Counted from the stretch's first letter, positions 35,152-45,223 are shown. The stretch: DNA of 62,215 bases from Acinetobacter sp. B51(2017) (GCF_003711395.1 NZ_PJRJ01000018.1:1-62215); one strand, 5' to 3'. Program-made: numbers and translations. Notes: a model not told the origin generated them from the letters alone.

Positions 35152-36585
35152 ATGCCTAAAAATCAACTGGTTTGGCTACGCCAAGATTTACGTACCTTTG
35201 ACCATAGCGCCTTACATTATGCCATGCAAGCTGGGCCAACTTTGGCTGTGGTGGTGTTATCCGCACAGCAATGGCGGCTGCATCAGGATGCGCAAATTAA
35301 AATTGATTTTTATTTACGTCAATTACAACAGCTGCAAACACAATTACAGGCACTCAATGTCCCTTTACTGGTGTTACAAATGAATACGTGGCAAGACATC
35401 GCTCAAGCCATGCTACAGCTGTGCCAAACTTATGCGATTGAGAAGCTCTATGCCAACCATGAAGTGGGTTGGAATGAGCGCGAACGTGATCAACAGGTAC
35501 AACAGCAATTACAAGCGCATAGCATAGCTGTAGAGTTTTTTCATGATCGTACTTTATTTCCACTGGCTTCAATTCGTAATCAAAACAACCAGCCCTATCA
35601 GGTGTTTAGTGCCTTTAAAAAACAGTGCTATGCACGTTTAAGTCACGCTTTAGCGCCATGCTATCCTGTGCCAAGTCCACAAGCACCGCTTACTCTAGAT
35701 TTAGCGCCTGAGCTTAATGATCTGCCAAGCTTAACTGAATTGGGCTTTACCGAGATTAGACCTGAGCAACAAGCACTTTGGCCTGTAGGTGAAGATGCTG
35801 CGCTTGAGCGTTTAGATAGCTTTATTGCAGATCAAGTTGAGTATTATCAACATGAACGTGATTATCCTGATCTTAATGGTACCAGTCAGTTATCTGCTTA
35901 TTTAAATACAGGAATTATATCAATTCGTACCTGCGTACAGGCTTTATTTCGGGCGCAATATGGCAATTTTCATTTTGACAATCAGGGACAACAGACATGG
36001 CTAGATGAGTTATTGTGGCGCGAATTTTATCAACATATTTTATTTGATTTCCCTCAAGTGTCTAAACACTTACCGTTTAAGGACAATACCCGAAACTTAC
36101 CATGGCGCGATGCACCTGAAGACCTCGCTGCATGGCAACAGGGTCAAACGGGTATTCCAATTGTAGATGCAGGGATGCGACAAATGCATGCCACAGGTTG
36201 GATGCATAATCGTGTGCGTATGATTGTGGCGATGTTCTTAAGTAAAAATTTACTCATTGATTGGCGGATCGGCGAAGCATGGTTTATGCAATATTTGATC
36301 GATGGTGACCTCGCAGCCAATAATGGTGGCTGGCAGTGGTGCGCCTCTACAGGCACCGATGCCGTGCCCTATTTCCGAATTTTCAACCCCATTAGTCAAT
36401 CACAAAAGTTTGACCCAAAGGGTGCTTATATCCGCCGTTGGGTGCCAGAATTGGCGCATTTAAATGACCAAGACATTCATGACCCTTATGCTAAATATCC
36501 TACGCGTAAGCTAGACTATCCAAAACCCATCGTAGATTTAAAACAAAGTCGTTTACGCGCATTAGCTGCGTTTAAAACAGGATAA
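35152..36585 (+). CDS. phrB: Deoxyribodipyrimidine photolyase
   Basis: The 477-residue photolyase/cryptochrome family protein begins NQLVWLRQDLRTFDHSAL (Rossmann antenna domain). Its FAD domain has LDELLWREFYQHILFDFP, PIVDAGMRQMHATGWMHNRVRMIVAMFLSKNLLIDWR and the DNA/flavin segment WQWCASTGTDAVPYFRIFNP. This pattern fits class I CPD photolyase, which repairs UV dimers with light. ATG 35152 gives the normal start; an upstream TTG at 35131 is in frame. A terminator follows. Confidence 0.93.
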   Translation: MPKNQLVWLRQDLRTFDHSALHYAMQAGPTLAVVVLSAQQWRLHQDAQIKIDFYLRQLQQLQTQLQALNVPLLVLQMNTWQDIAQAMLQLCQTYAIEKLYANHEVGWNERERDQQVQQQLQAHSIAVEFFHDRTLFPLASIRNQNNQPYQVFSAFKKQCYARLSHALAPCYPVPSPQAPLTLDLAPELNDLPSLTELGFTEIRPEQQALWPVGEDAALERLDSFIADQVEYYQHERDYPDLNGTSQLSAYLNTGIISIRTCVQALFRAQYGNFHFDNQGQQTWLDELLWREFYQHILFDFPQVSKHLPFKDNTRNLPWRDAPEDLAAWQQGQTGIPIVDAGMRQMHATGWMHNRVRMIVAMFLSKNLLIDWRIGEAWFMQYLIDGDLAANNGGWQWCASTGTDAVPYFRIFNPISQSQKFDPKGAYIRRWVPELAHLNDQDIHDPYAKYPTRKLDYPKPIVDLKQSRLRALAAFKTG

Positions 36586-36614
36586 AAAAATCCCGATCTA
36601 TGATCGGGACTTTG
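36584..36614. terminator. Terminator between phrB and yaaA
   Basis: The stem TCCCGATC/GATCGGGA has an A7 run on the yaaA-facing side. It suits minus-strand termination best and lies at a convergent junction. Confidence 0.8.
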
Positions 36615-36618
36615 ACAT

Positions 36619-37398
36619 TTAGGCAGCGGCTTCGTCGCGTTTAAATACCCATTCATTAGCTGTAGAGCTGGTAGCATCAAAATAATAACCATCTACGCCA
36701 AAATCTTTTAACTGCTCTGGATCTTGAATTTGCTGTTCGATGATGTAGCGTGCCATTAAACCACGGGCTTTTTTGGCATAAAAACTAATCACTTTATATT
36801 TGCCATTTTTTTGATCTAAAAACACAGGCTTAATCACTTGTGCCTTAAGTTGGCTTTCTTTGACGGCTTTATAGTATTCATCCGAGGCCAAATTCACCAC
36901 GAGCTGGCTGTGATTAGCGTCTAAATCTTGCTGAATAAGCTCGGTAATGTGATGATCCCAAAATGCATATAAATTGCTGCCACGCGGATTTTTTAAACGT
37001 GTGCCCATTTCTAAACGATAAGGCATCATTAAATCTAAAGGTTTTAGCAACCCATATAAACCCGACAACATACGTAACTTTTGTTGGGCATATTCTAATT
37101 GCTGATCCGACAAGCTATAGGCATCTAAACCCGTATATACATCACCTTTAAATGCAAAAATTGCTTGGCGACTATTGGCAAAATTAAACTCAGGCTGCCA
37201 ATCACGAAAACGTGCCACATTCAGCTGCGCAATTTTATCACTCACGCTCATCAAACTGGCAATTTCACTGGCGGACAAACTACGACTTAGGTCGATGAGC
37301 TGTTGTGAGTGGGCTAACAATCTTGGTAAAGTATGTCGATCTGTAGGTAAGGCAGTATCATAATCGAGGGTTTTCGCAGGCGAAATCAGAATAAGCAT
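36619..37398 (-). CDS. yaaA: Peroxide stress protein YaaA
   Basis: The 259-residue DUF328/UPF0246 protein matches E. coli YaaA along its length: [13 protein letters not shown] start, [69 protein letters not shown] and [18 protein letters not shown]. It limits intracellular iron damage during hydrogen peroxide stress in E. coli and has a DNA-binding fold. I start it at ATG 37398; the frame continues upstream to 37428 without support. Confidence 0.94.
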   Translation of the reverse strand: MLILISPAKTLDYDTALPTDRHTLPRLLAHSQQLIDLSRSLSASEIASLMSVSDKIAQLNVARFRDWQPEFNFANSRQAIFAFKGDVYTGLDAYSLSDQQLEYAQQKLRMLSGLYGLLKPLDLMMPYRLEMGTRLKNPRGSNLYAFWDHHITELIQQDLDANHSQLVVNLASDEYYKAVKESQLKAQVIKPVFLDQKNGKYKVISFYAKKARGLMARYIIEQQIQDPEQLKDFGVDGYYFDATSSTANEWVFKRDEAAA

Positions 37399-37520
37399 AG
37401 AAAATTTGATCAAAAAATAATTAAACAAATATAACAGCAGCGTAATTTTAATTCCAATCTGTGTTTTTACTGAGCATTATCGGTAGAATAGCCCGTTGTT
37501 TCTTTACCTGACTGTTAATT

Positions 37521-38153
37521 ATGTCTGAACAAATTTTCATCCAAGGCCAAGCTGGCAAAATTGAAATTTTTGTAGATTACCCTCAGGGTGAAGTGAAAGG
37601 ATTCGCTGTTGTGTGCCATCCTCATCCTCTACAAGGTGGTACGCCACATCATAAAGTACCTGTGCTGTTAGCGCAGATGTATTTAGAGCGTGGTTGTGTG
37701 GTCTACCGTCCAAGTTTTCGTGGTTCAGGCGCAAGTGAAGGCGTGCATGATGAAGGCTTTGGCGAAACGGATGATGTATTAGATGTAATTAAGTTTGCTC
37801 GCCAAAAACATATTACTGTGCCTTTTTATGCAGGTGGTTTTAGTTTTGGTGCGCATGTAATGGTCAAAGCCTATGCGGCTTTACCAGTCGAATTACAACC
37901 CAAACAAGCGATGATTTGTGGTTTACCCACTGCAACCGTTGCGGGTGTACGTCATTATGTGACCCCACCGATTAAAGGCGATATCTTATTTATTCACGGC
38001 GAAGCCGATGATGTAACCTTACTCTCAGACATGATTGAATGGTCACGCCCACAGCGTCATTTGGTAACCATTTTACCAGGCGCAAACCACTTCTTTACTG
38101 GTTATTTAAAACAATTACGTTTAGCTATGACCCGTTATTTAACTTTGGGTTAA
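37521..38153 (+). CDS. Alpha/beta hydrolase
   Basis: The 210-residue cytosolic hydrolase has an oxyanion HPHPLQGG motif, the nucleophile elbow GGFSFGAHV, a late acid in HGEADDVT and a catalytic His in GANHFFTG. This is the small family often annotated as CocE/NonD-like or dienelactone hydrolase-like, widespread in beta- and gammaproteobacteria. The substrate is unknown. A terminator follows directly at 38159-38187. Confidence 0.88.
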   Translation: MSEQIFIQGQAGKIEIFVDYPQGEVKGFAVVCHPHPLQGGTPHHKVPVLLAQMYLERGCVVYRPSFRGSGASEGVHDEGFGETDDVLDVIKFARQKHITVPFYAGGFSFGAHVMVKAYAALPVELQPKQAMICGLPTATVAGVRHYVTPPIKGDILFIHGEADDVTLLSDMIEWSRPQRHLVTILPGANHFFTGYLKQLRLAMTRYLTLG

Positions 38154-38158
38154 GCCTT

Positions 38159-38187
38159 TAAACCTCGCAACTTGCGAGGTTTTTTTA
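38159..38187. terminator. Terminator after the hydrolase gene
   Basis: The stem AACCTCGCAA/TTGCGAGGTT is followed by T7. It is convergent with the next gene, whose stop codon abuts it. Confidence 0.85.
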
Positions 38188-38559
38188 TCAGTTAAATTCT
38201 TTCCACTCAAACTGACTAAAACCAGACTCAGCTTTTAAAGTACTTTCTACCGCTTGTGCCAATTGATTCAGTAAGCTTTGTTCAGCAATACGATCTAACC
38301 AATCTTGTTCTTCTGCTGGATAAGAACTGATTTCGCAAACCATATGTCCATTGTCATCTTGACTTTGGCAGGTTACCGCCAAAGGCAACTCATGTGCTTC
38401 GACACTCACTGCAATATGATCACCACTTTGTGACAAGGTTTTAAAACCAAAGTCTGCCAATTTATCTGCCAATAGTTGTGTGACCTGTTTTTGTGCCACA
38501 GCGCAGTCATTCACATTATTATTTGCTTCACAGTGTGCAATAAATTGTAGCTTTTTCAT
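38188..38559 (-). CDS. Hypothetical protein, 123 aa
   Basis: I do not recognise the family. It is a small acidic protein without a signal peptide, and its four cysteines include an NDCAVAQ and an MVCEIS segment. A plausible alpha/beta pattern is seen: KLQFIAHCEA strand, AQKQVTQLLADKLADFGF helix, HIAVSVEAHELPLAVTCQ strands, then a long C-terminal helix. It lies downstream of the tyrA-aroA promoter-distal end but is separated from it by about 110 bases, and no operon can be claimed. Confidence 0.65.
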   Translation of the reverse strand: MKKLQFIAHCEANNNVNDCAVAQKQVTQLLADKLADFGFKTLSQSGDHIAVSVEAHELPLAVTCQSQDDNGHMVCEISSYPAEEQDWLDRIAEQSLLNQLAQAVESTLKAESGFSQFEWKEFN

Positions 38560-38671
38560 CTATGCATCCAAAAGACATTTTTGTTGTATAGATGCAGCAT
38601 ATGCCTATAAAGCCAAACAGCCAAGTGAATCACTTGGCTGTTGGTTATTTTTTAAGCATATTTTAGACTAA

Positions 38672-40918
38672 TTACTCAGTCACTTGAATTGCTAAACCTG
38701 CTGTGTTAGCCAATTGAGTAAAGCTTGGGAAACTAGTGGCAACTGTTTCTGTACCTACAATTTTAATCTCACCCGACGTACGTAGGCCTGCCATCGCAAA
38801 ACTCATCGCAATACGATGATCATGATGCGATTCAATTTCACCACCCGTGAAGATTGCACCCCATTCACCTGACTGACCTTTACCTTGAATGATAATACCA
38901 TCTTCAGTTGGTGTGCAGTCAATGCCCATGGTCGTTAAACCATCCGCCATCACTTGAATACGATCTGATTCTTTGACACGTAATTCAGCTGCACCGGTTA
39001 AGATAGTCTGACCTTCGGCACATGCCGCAGCAATAAATAAGGCTGGGAATTCGTCAATCGCCAATGGCACTTGATCTTCAGGAATGTGAATACCTTTTAA
39101 GGTACGTGTACCTTGAATACGAATATCGGCAATTGGCTCACCGCCTGCAATACGCTCGTTTTGGACGGTAATATCCGCACCCATTTGTTTGAGGATTTCG
39201 ATAATGCCAGTACGGGTTGGGTTAATCCCGACTGCTTCTAAGGTAACATCAGCATTTTCAGTGATTGCAGCACCGACCATAAAGAATGCAGCAGATGAAA
39301 TATCAGAAGGAACTTGAATGTTGGTACCGACTAATTTACCACCGCCTTGCAAAGAAATACGGTTACCCTCAGTTTTTACCTCATAACCAAAAGCACGCAA
39401 CATACGTTCGGTATGATCACGAGTTGGCTCAGGTTCTGTGACAGAGGTTTCTCCCTCTGCCCATAGACCTGCCAGTAAAATACCTGATTTCACCTGTGCT
39501 GATGCCATGGGTAAGTCGTAATGAATACCTTTAAGAGCTTGTGCCCCAGAAATTGAGATTGGTGGTGTACCACGTTCGCCCGTACTTTGAATTTGCGCAC
39601 CCATTAAACGTAATGGTTTGGCAATACGCTCCATTGGACGTTTAGACAATGAGGCATCACCTGTCATCACAGAATCAAACGCTTGTGCCGACAACATACC
39701 CGATAACAGACGCATTGAAGTGCCTGAGTTGCCCATATACAGCGCAGATTTTGGCGCTGTTAAGCCATGCATCCCTACACCATGAATCGTGACTTCACCA
39801 TTTTTTGGCCCTTCAATGGATACACCCATATCGCGAAAGGCTTGTAGCGTGGCTAAAGCGTCTTCACCTTCTAAAAAACCCGTAACATGCGTGGTGCCTT
39901 CTGCAATCGCACCAAACATGATTGAACGATGTGACACGGATTTGTCACCTGGTACGGTAAATTTACCTTGAAAATTCTTAGCACCCGGTTGGATTGTAAA
40001 TTGTTGTGTCACTTGTGTGTTCTCCAGCAAAGGTTTTTTAGCAAGCATATGATTAAAGTGCTGACGTGCGGCTTGAGCATGCCCCAATAAGCCCATCAGT
40101 TGTTGTGAATCTTCATCTTCAATCAGTTTTCGAATCACGGCCAATTGTTGTTCAAAGCCATCGACCGCTTTTAAAATAGCCGTTTTATTGGCAAAAAAGA
40201 TGTCATGCCACATTTGTGGATCGCTGGCAGCAATACGCGAGAAATCACGAAAGCCCCCTGCGGCATAGCGAAAAATATCTAAGTTATCTTCTCGGTTGGC
40301 CAATTGCTCAACCAAGTTAAAGGCCATTAAATGCGGTAAATGACTGGTATGCGCCAAGACTTCATCATGCTTGGCCACATCCATACAAATCACTTCCGCA
40401 TCAGCGGCTTGCCACAGTTGAATCAGTCGCTCGACCGCCCATGTGCTACTTGTCGGTAGTGGGGTTAAAATCACTTTGTGATTGGCAAATAAATCCACTT
40501 TACCAGCATGTACCCCAGTATGTTCAGCCCCGGCAATGGGATGCCCCGGCACAAAACCGGCAGGTAAGGCTTCACCATAAACCGCTTTGGCCGCCTCAAC
40601 CACATTGCCTTTGGTGCTGCCTACATCCGTAATGATGCAATTGGCAGTTAAATACGGTTTAATCGTTTCAAGGACTTTTTGCGTCGCACGCACAGGCAAA
40701 GCCAACACCACAAGATCGGCACCTTGCACGGCGTCAATCGGGTTAGTATAGCCCTGACTGATGAGACCTAAAGCTTTGGCATCGCTGAGCGTTTTTTCAG
40801 AACGCGTTGAAGCCACCACTTCTTTGGCTAAAGCATGGGCTTGAATTACCCGTGCCAAACTCGAACCAATTAAACCTAAGCCAATAAAGGCAACTTTTTC
40901 AAACTGTAGCTGTGACAT
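38672..40918 (-). CDS. Bifunctional prephenate dehydrogenase / EPSP synthase (TyrA-AroA fusion)
   Basis: The 748-residue fusion has an N-terminal TyrA domain (about 1-300, NAD motif VAFIGLGLIGSSLARV, catalytic-region HPIAGAEHTGV) and a C-terminal AroA domain (about 320-748; VPGDKSVSHRSIMFGAIAEG, YMGNSGTSMRLLSGML, SKRPMERIAKPLRLMGA, DEFPALFIAAACAEG, ESHHDHRIAMSFAMAG). One half makes 4-hydroxyphenylpyruvate for tyrosine and the other makes EPSP in the shikimate pathway. Fusions of this type are known in pseudomonads and Acinetobacter. It lies 3 bases after hisC, and both are in one operon with pheA. Confidence 0.96.
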   Translation of the reverse strand: MSQLQFEKVAFIGLGLIGSSLARVIQAHALAKEVVASTRSEKTLSDAKALGLISQGYTNPIDAVQGADLVVLALPVRATQKVLETIKPYLTANCIITDVGSTKGNVVEAAKAVYGEALPAGFVPGHPIAGAEHTGVHAGKVDLFANHKVILTPLPTSSTWAVERLIQLWQAADAEVICMDVAKHDEVLAHTSHLPHLMAFNLVEQLANREDNLDIFRYAAGGFRDFSRIAASDPQMWHDIFFANKTAILKAVDGFEQQLAVIRKLIEDEDSQQLMGLLGHAQAARQHFNHMLAKKPLLENTQVTQQFTIQPGAKNFQGKFTVPGDKSVSHRSIMFGAIAEGTTHVTGFLEGEDALATLQAFRDMGVSIEGPKNGEVTIHGVGMHGLTAPKSALYMGNSGTSMRLLSGMLSAQAFDSVMTGDASLSKRPMERIAKPLRLMGAQIQSTGERGTPPISISGAQALKGIHYDLPMASAQVKSGILLAGLWAEGETSVTEPEPTRDHTERMLRAFGYEVKTEGNRISLQGGGKLVGTNIQVPSDISSAAFFMVGAAITENADVTLEAVGINPTRTGIIEILKQMGADITVQNERIAGGEPIADIRIQGTRTLKGIHIPEDQVPLAIDEFPALFIAAACAEGQTILTGAAELRVKESDRIQVMADGLTTMGIDCTPTEDGIIIQGKGQSGEWGAIFTGGEIESHHDHRIAMSFAMAGLRTSGEIKIVGTETVATSFPSFTQLANTAGLAIQVTE

Positions 40919-40921
40919 TAG

Positions 40922-42013
40922 TTATGCTGTTGCCTCTAATGCCAAAACTTTAGCCAATGCTTTTAAGAACTTCGCATTTTCAGCTTCAGTACCAATCGAT
41001 ACACGTAGATGGTTGGCAATCCCTACAGGACGCACAATGACACCTTCTTTAAGTAAGGCATTAAAGGTTGCCGCAGGATCAGCTTGTACATCTACCAATA
41101 AGAAATTGGCGCGTGATGGCTCATAATTTAAGCCTAATGCTTGAAAACCTGCTTCCAATTGCGCCATACCGGCTTTATTGGAAACGCGAGATTTTTCAAT
41201 AAATTCTTCATCTTTAAGTGCCGCAACTGCCGCTACCATCGCCAGATGATTGACGTTAAATGGCTGACGAATACGGTTTAAAAAATCCGTTACTTCAGCA
41301 GAAGCTAAAGCAAAACCAACACGTAAAGCAGCTAAGCCATAGCATTTAGATAAAGTACGGCTAATAATTAAATTTGGATATTTTTCTAAGAACTTTAAGC
41401 TGTTGAAGTTTTCTGGGAAATATTCCACATACGCTTCGTCTAACACCACAATCACGTTGCTTGGGACTTGCTGCATAAAGCCTTCAAATTCGGCTTCTTC
41501 AAACCAAGTACCGGTTGGGTTATTTGGATTGGCAATAAAGATCAGTTTGGTATTGTCTTTGACTGCTTTGGCCATGGCATCTAAATCATGCGCAAAACCT
41601 TTTGCAGGCACTTCAATGGCTTCAGCATTAATCGCTTGGGTCACCAAACCATACACTGCAAAGGCATGTTGGCTATACACCACTGAATCTTTGTCTGAAA
41701 CAAAGGCACGCGCAAACATTTCTAATAAGTCGTTTGAACCATTACCTAAGGTAATTTGCTCATGTTGAACATTAAATTGCTGTGCCACTTGGTCTTTTAG
41801 AATATAACCGCCGCCATCTGGATAACGTCCAATTTCCGCCAACTCTGCTGCAACGGCTTGTTTGACTTTCTCTGAACAACCCAGTGGGTTTTCATTGGAA
41901 GCTAATTTAACAATATCCGTTAAACCCAATTCGCGTTCTAATTCGCTCATAGGCTTACCTGGTTGATAAGGCTTTAATTTTGCAATGCCGTCATTGGCTG
42001 GCACAAAGGTCAT
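40922..42013 (-). CDS. hisC: Histidinol-phosphate aminotransferase (HisC, aromatic aminotransferase)
   Basis: The 363-residue PLP aminotransferase has KLASNENPLG at the N-terminus, LGNGSNDLLEMFARAF, IANPNNPTGTWF, VVLDEAYVEYF and the PLP-lysine segment IISRTLSKCYGLAALRVGFAL. Its place between pheA and tyrA-aroA suggests it also transaminates prephenate-derived keto acids, as HisC paralogues in aromatic operons do (HisC2 type). The start overlaps no other gene, and 64 bases separate it from pheA. Confidence 0.93.
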   Translation of the reverse strand: MTFVPANDGIAKLKPYQPGKPMSELERELGLTDIVKLASNENPLGCSEKVKQAVAAELAEIGRYPDGGGYILKDQVAQQFNVQHEQITLGNGSNDLLEMFARAFVSDKDSVVYSQHAFAVYGLVTQAINAEAIEVPAKGFAHDLDAMAKAVKDNTKLIFIANPNNPTGTWFEEAEFEGFMQQVPSNVIVVLDEAYVEYFPENFNSLKFLEKYPNLIISRTLSKCYGLAALRVGFALASAEVTDFLNRIRQPFNVNHLAMVAAVAALKDEEFIEKSRVSNKAGMAQLEAGFQALGLNYEPSRANFLLVDVQADPAATFNALLKEGVIVRPVGIANHLRVSIGTEAENAKFLKALAKVLALEATA

Positions 42014-42077
42014 ATTCTAACTTCCCGATGGAGACAATTATACCGAGCAGAACTGCGCGCCCCACTCGGCTTAAAAC

Positions 42078-43187
42078 TTATAGCACAGCGATTGGGTATG
42101 AACCAAGCACACGCACTTCTTTGACTAAAGGACGGATTTCTTCAATCGCCGCTTTCACTTGTTCTTGCTCGATGTGACCTTCTAAATCAATAAAGAACAC
42201 ATAAGCCCATTTCTCTGGTAGTGCCGGACGCGTTTCAATACTGGTTAAGCTAATATTGTGTTTAGCAAATGGCGCTAAAATTTCCAGTAATGCACCAGCA
42301 CGGTCATGCGCAGAAATTAACAATGAAGTCTTGTCATTGCCGCTTTGTGGCACTTTTTCACGACCAATGACCAAGAAACGCGTGGTGTTTTCAGGGTTAT
42401 CTTCAATATTGCTATGTAGGATTTCTAAGTCATAAATGTTGGCTGCAATTTCAGAGGCAATAGCAGCTGAATGCCATTCGTTACGAATACGACGCGCCGC
42501 TTCTGCATTCGAACTTAATGCCACACGTTCAACACCTGGATAATGCGCGTCTAACCAACCACGGCACTGCGCCAACGTTTGTTGATGGGCATAAATTTGT
42601 TTAATGCTGTCTTTACGGGTATTTTCAGAAATTAAGAATTGATGATGAATACGTAACTCGACTTCACCAATCACATTTAAATGCGAAGCTTTAAAGCAAT
42701 CTAAAGTATGGTTCACTACACCTTCCGATGAGTTTTCAACTGGTACTAAACCATAATGCGCGCTGCCTGCTTCGACTTCACGGAATACTTCATCAATGGT
42801 GGGTAATGGACGTACTACAGCATCTTGACCAAAATGCTTGAGCACTGCCGAATGAGTATAAGTACCCACAGGCCCTAAAAAGGCAATACTTTGCGGTGCT
42901 TCTAGCGCCAAGCATGCTGACATAATTTCACGGAATAAACGCGCCATGGTTGCATCAGACAACGGGCCATCATTACGCTCCATGACATTGCGTAACACTT
43001 GCGCTTCACGTTCCGGACGGTAAAACAATGGATTCTCTTCTTGCGCAAATTTGGCTTTTGCAACAGCTTCAGCTAAACGCGCACGGCGGCTAATCAGTTG
43101 TTGGATCTGTTGATCTACCGAGTCGATATCTTCACGAATTTTAGCTAAATCAAGAGAAGTCGTTGTGTTTTGATCGTCGTTGACCAT
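42078..43187 (-). CDS. pheA: Chorismate mutase / prephenate dehydratase (P-protein)
   Basis: The protein of about 369 residues has an AroQ chorismate mutase domain (1-90: LAKIREDIDSVDQQIQQLISRRARLAEAVAKAK), a prephenate dehydratase domain (IAFLGPVGTYTHSAVLKHFG, YGLVPVENSSEGVVNHTLD, ENTTRFLVIGRE) and a C-terminal ACT domain (TSLLISAHDRAGALLEILAPF, LTSIETRP) for phenylalanine feedback. ATG 43187 is chosen, with AAGGG upstream. The open frame to 43256 covers the promoter and is not part of the protein. Confidence 0.95.
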   Translation of the reverse strand: MVNDDQNTTTSLDLAKIREDIDSVDQQIQQLISRRARLAEAVAKAKFAQEENPLFYRPEREAQVLRNVMERNDGPLSDATMARLFREIMSACLALEAPQSIAFLGPVGTYTHSAVLKHFGQDAVVRPLPTIDEVFREVEAGSAHYGLVPVENSSEGVVNHTLDCFKASHLNVIGEVELRIHHQFLISENTRKDSIKQIYAHQQTLAQCRGWLDAHYPGVERVALSSNAEAARRIRNEWHSAAIASEIAANIYDLEILHSNIEDNPENTTRFLVIGREKVPQSGNDKTSLLISAHDRAGALLEILAPFAKHNISLTSIETRPALPEKWAYVFFIDLEGHIEQEQVKAAIEEIRPLVKEVRVLGSYPIAVL

Positions 43188-43221
43188 TGTTATGTCGCCC
43201 TTCAGGAAATGTGATGCAAAC

Positions 43222-43229
43222 AGTATAAC
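43222..43229 (-). promoter_or_regulatory. Extended -10 promoter of the pheA-hisC-tyrA/aroA operon
   Basis: On the minus strand TGTTATACT gives an extended -10 (TATACT at 43227-43222), about 35 bases upstream of the pheA ATG. The -35 is weak. Confidence 0.45.
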
Positions 43230-43400
43230 AATAGAGAGCTTTGAAATGTTGCGCAATACAACTTTAATGGATTCAGTCTTAAAAACAGACAGTTGATTAA
43301 AATAACTGCAATTTCATCTCGAGCTTATTGCAACCCATTTCTTATTGTTTAGGCACCTATAACCATTAGTTTTATCTTGACTCAAAAGCCCCACAAAATT

Positions 43401-43412
43401 GGCAAATTTGCC
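43401..43412. promoter_or_regulatory. Palindrome GGCAAATTTGCC, candidate operator for the acyl-CoA synthetase gene
   Basis: This is a perfect 12-base palindrome, with an imperfect outer inverted repeat AAAATTGGC ... GGCAATTTT (43396-43430) around it. It lies about 100 bases upstream of the synthetase start, a plausible site for a fatty-acid-responsive repressor. The regulator is not known. Confidence 0.35.
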
Positions 43413-43504
43413 CTGTTTTTTGGCAATTTTTCAACTAGGCAAAGCGCCTCTTTTTATGCACATTAAAGCCCTAAAACCAATAATAACGATCAAGGATGAT
43501 ATGC

Positions 43505-45223
43505 ATGACCCTTTCTAGTGAGCGACCGTGGCAACAACATTTCCCAAAACAACTCATTGAGCAGCCTTTTGGCAAACAGCCTTTAGCCCAGCATTTAACT
43601 GAGCTGTTACAACATGCTGTCACACACTATGCCAAGCAACCTGCTTTTAGTATTGTATTAGCCAATGGCTTTAGCCAAACACTGAACTATCAGCAAATTG
43701 AACACTCTGCCAATCATTTGGCGAATTTTTTACAACATACTTGGCAGCTCCAAGCTGGCGATGTCATCGGTATTCAACTACCTAATAGCCTGCATTATCC
43801 AATTGCGGTATTGGCATGTTGGAAAATTGGCGTGATTATCAGTAATATCAATCCATTATATACCGCACGCGAATTGGAATATCAATTAAGCGATACCCAA
43901 GCCAAAGCCTTAATTGTCTCGGATTTATTTTTAGATACTTTTGAAAAAGTCATTAAGCAACAGCCCCAATTAGCACAGCTCAAACTTTTAACCGCAAGTT
44001 TAAGTGATTTTTTCCCTGCACCGATTCAGCAGCAGTTGGCGCAACATTTGCGTGAGCAAGCCAAGCAACAACAGCGCTGTAGCACACCTAGTTTGCCTTT
44101 TGAACGCTTTGAAGCTGCACTCGCACAAGGGGCAGCATTAGCCCCTTACCGGCCCCAGCAACATGCCACGGCAGTATATCAATACACAGGCGGAACAACA
44201 GGACGCAGTAAAGGCGCGATTATTAGTCATCAAAACTTAATTCATTTAATTGCAATGATGACACATTATCTAGAGGCCTATAAGAGACCTATTGACCATC
44301 AGCAATGCATTTTAACTGCCATTCCGCTGTATCATATTTTTGCATTTACCGTGAATTTTTTAAGCTTTATGCAAGCAGGTGGACATAATGTTTTAATCCC
44401 ATCTCCTCGCCCAATGCACAATTTAAAACCCGCCTTTGAACAATTTAACATCACTTGGCTGACAGGCGTGGATACCTTATATGCTGGCTTGTTGGCAGAA
44501 GAGTGGTTTGTAAATCATCCACCTCAATTAAATTGTGCCATTGCTGGTGGTACAGCCCTACGCCCAAGTACCGCCGAACGTTGGACCCAAATCGTTGGCC
44601 CTATTTTAGAAGGCTATGGCATGACCGAAACCAGTTGTGCAGCGCTGTTACATCCGCCACTTGATCCAATCCGTCGTGGTTCAATTGGTTTTCCATTTCA
44701 AGGTTCTAATATCAAAATTATTGATGATCAAGGTCAAGAGCTAGGCATCAATCAAGCGGGTGAACTGTGTGTGCAAGGCCCACATATTGTCACAGCTTAT
44801 TTAAATCGTGACGCAGAAAGCCAAGAGACTTTTATTGATGGCTGGCTGCATACAGGTGATATTGCCAAAATTGATGCCGAAGGCTTTTGTTATATCTTAG
44901 ATCGCAAAAAAGATATGGTATTGGTTTCGGGTTTTAATGTATATCCCAATGAAGTTGAAGCGGTGCTGATGCTACATCCACATATTCGAGAAGCGGCAGT
45001 CATTGCTGTGGATGACCCTCAAACTGGTGAGGCAGTCAAAGCCTTTATTGCCACAGAACAAAGTATCGCGCCCGAGGAACTCATGGCACATTGCCGCCAT
45101 CACCTCACCGCCTACAAGGTGCCTAAATATATTGAAGTTTTGGCTGAACTACCTAAATCTACCGTGGGTAAAATTTTACGCGCCGAACTGCGGCAACGTA
45201 AACAGCATGCCAAATCTGCTTAA
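43505..45223 (+). CDS. Long-chain fatty acid-CoA ligase (AMP-binding, FadD-like)
   Basis: The 572-residue ANL superfamily enzyme has the P-loop YQYTGGTTGRSKGAI, the A5 motif EGYGMTETSCAALLHPP, A7 WLHTGDI, A8 ILDRKKDMVLVSGFNVYPNEVE and the final catalytic lysine segment LPKSTVGKILRAELR. The layout is that of FadD-like acyl-CoA synthetases that activate fatty acids for beta-oxidation or lipid synthesis; chain length is unknown. ATG 43505 is 9 bases from AAGG and is preferred over ATG 43496, which overlaps it. Confidence 0.92.
   Translation: MTLSSERPWQQHFPKQLIEQPFGKQPLAQHLTELLQHAVTHYAKQPAFSIVLANGFSQTLNYQQIEHSANHLANFLQHTWQLQAGDVIGIQLPNSLHYPIAVLACWKIGVIISNINPLYTARELEYQLSDTQAKALIVSDLFLDTFEKVIKQQPQLAQLKLLTASLSDFFPAPIQQQLAQHLREQAKQQQRCSTPSLPFERFEAALAQGAALAPYRPQQHATAVYQYTGGTTGRSKGAIISHQNLIHLIAMMTHYLEAYKRPIDHQQCILTAIPLYHIFAFTVNFLSFMQAGGHNVLIPSPRPMHNLKPAFEQFNITWLTGVDTLYAGLLAEEWFVNHPPQLNCAIAGGTALRPSTAERWTQIVGPILEGYGMTETSCAALLHPPLDPIRRGSIGFPFQGSNIKIIDDQGQELGINQAGELCVQGPHIVTAYLNRDAESQETFIDGWLHTGDIAKIDAEGFCYILDRKKDMVLVSGFNVYPNEVEAVLMLHPHIREAAVIAVDDPQTGEAVKAFIATEQSIAPEELMAHCRHHLTAYKVPKYIEVLAELPKSTVGKILRAELRQRKQHAKSA

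Larger units (their letters stand above)
43188..43504. other. 317-base divergent region between pheA and the acyl-CoA synthetase gene
   Basis: It contains the pheA promoter on the left, no gene, and a palindrome cluster at 43396-43430 near the synthetase promoter. I see no leader peptide or attenuator for pheA with confidence. Confidence 0.6.

Noticed and set aside
43188..43256. N-terminal extension of PheA with a hydrophobic stretch
   Set aside because: It covers the extended -10 promoter, and the chorismate mutase domain starts normally after ATG 43187.
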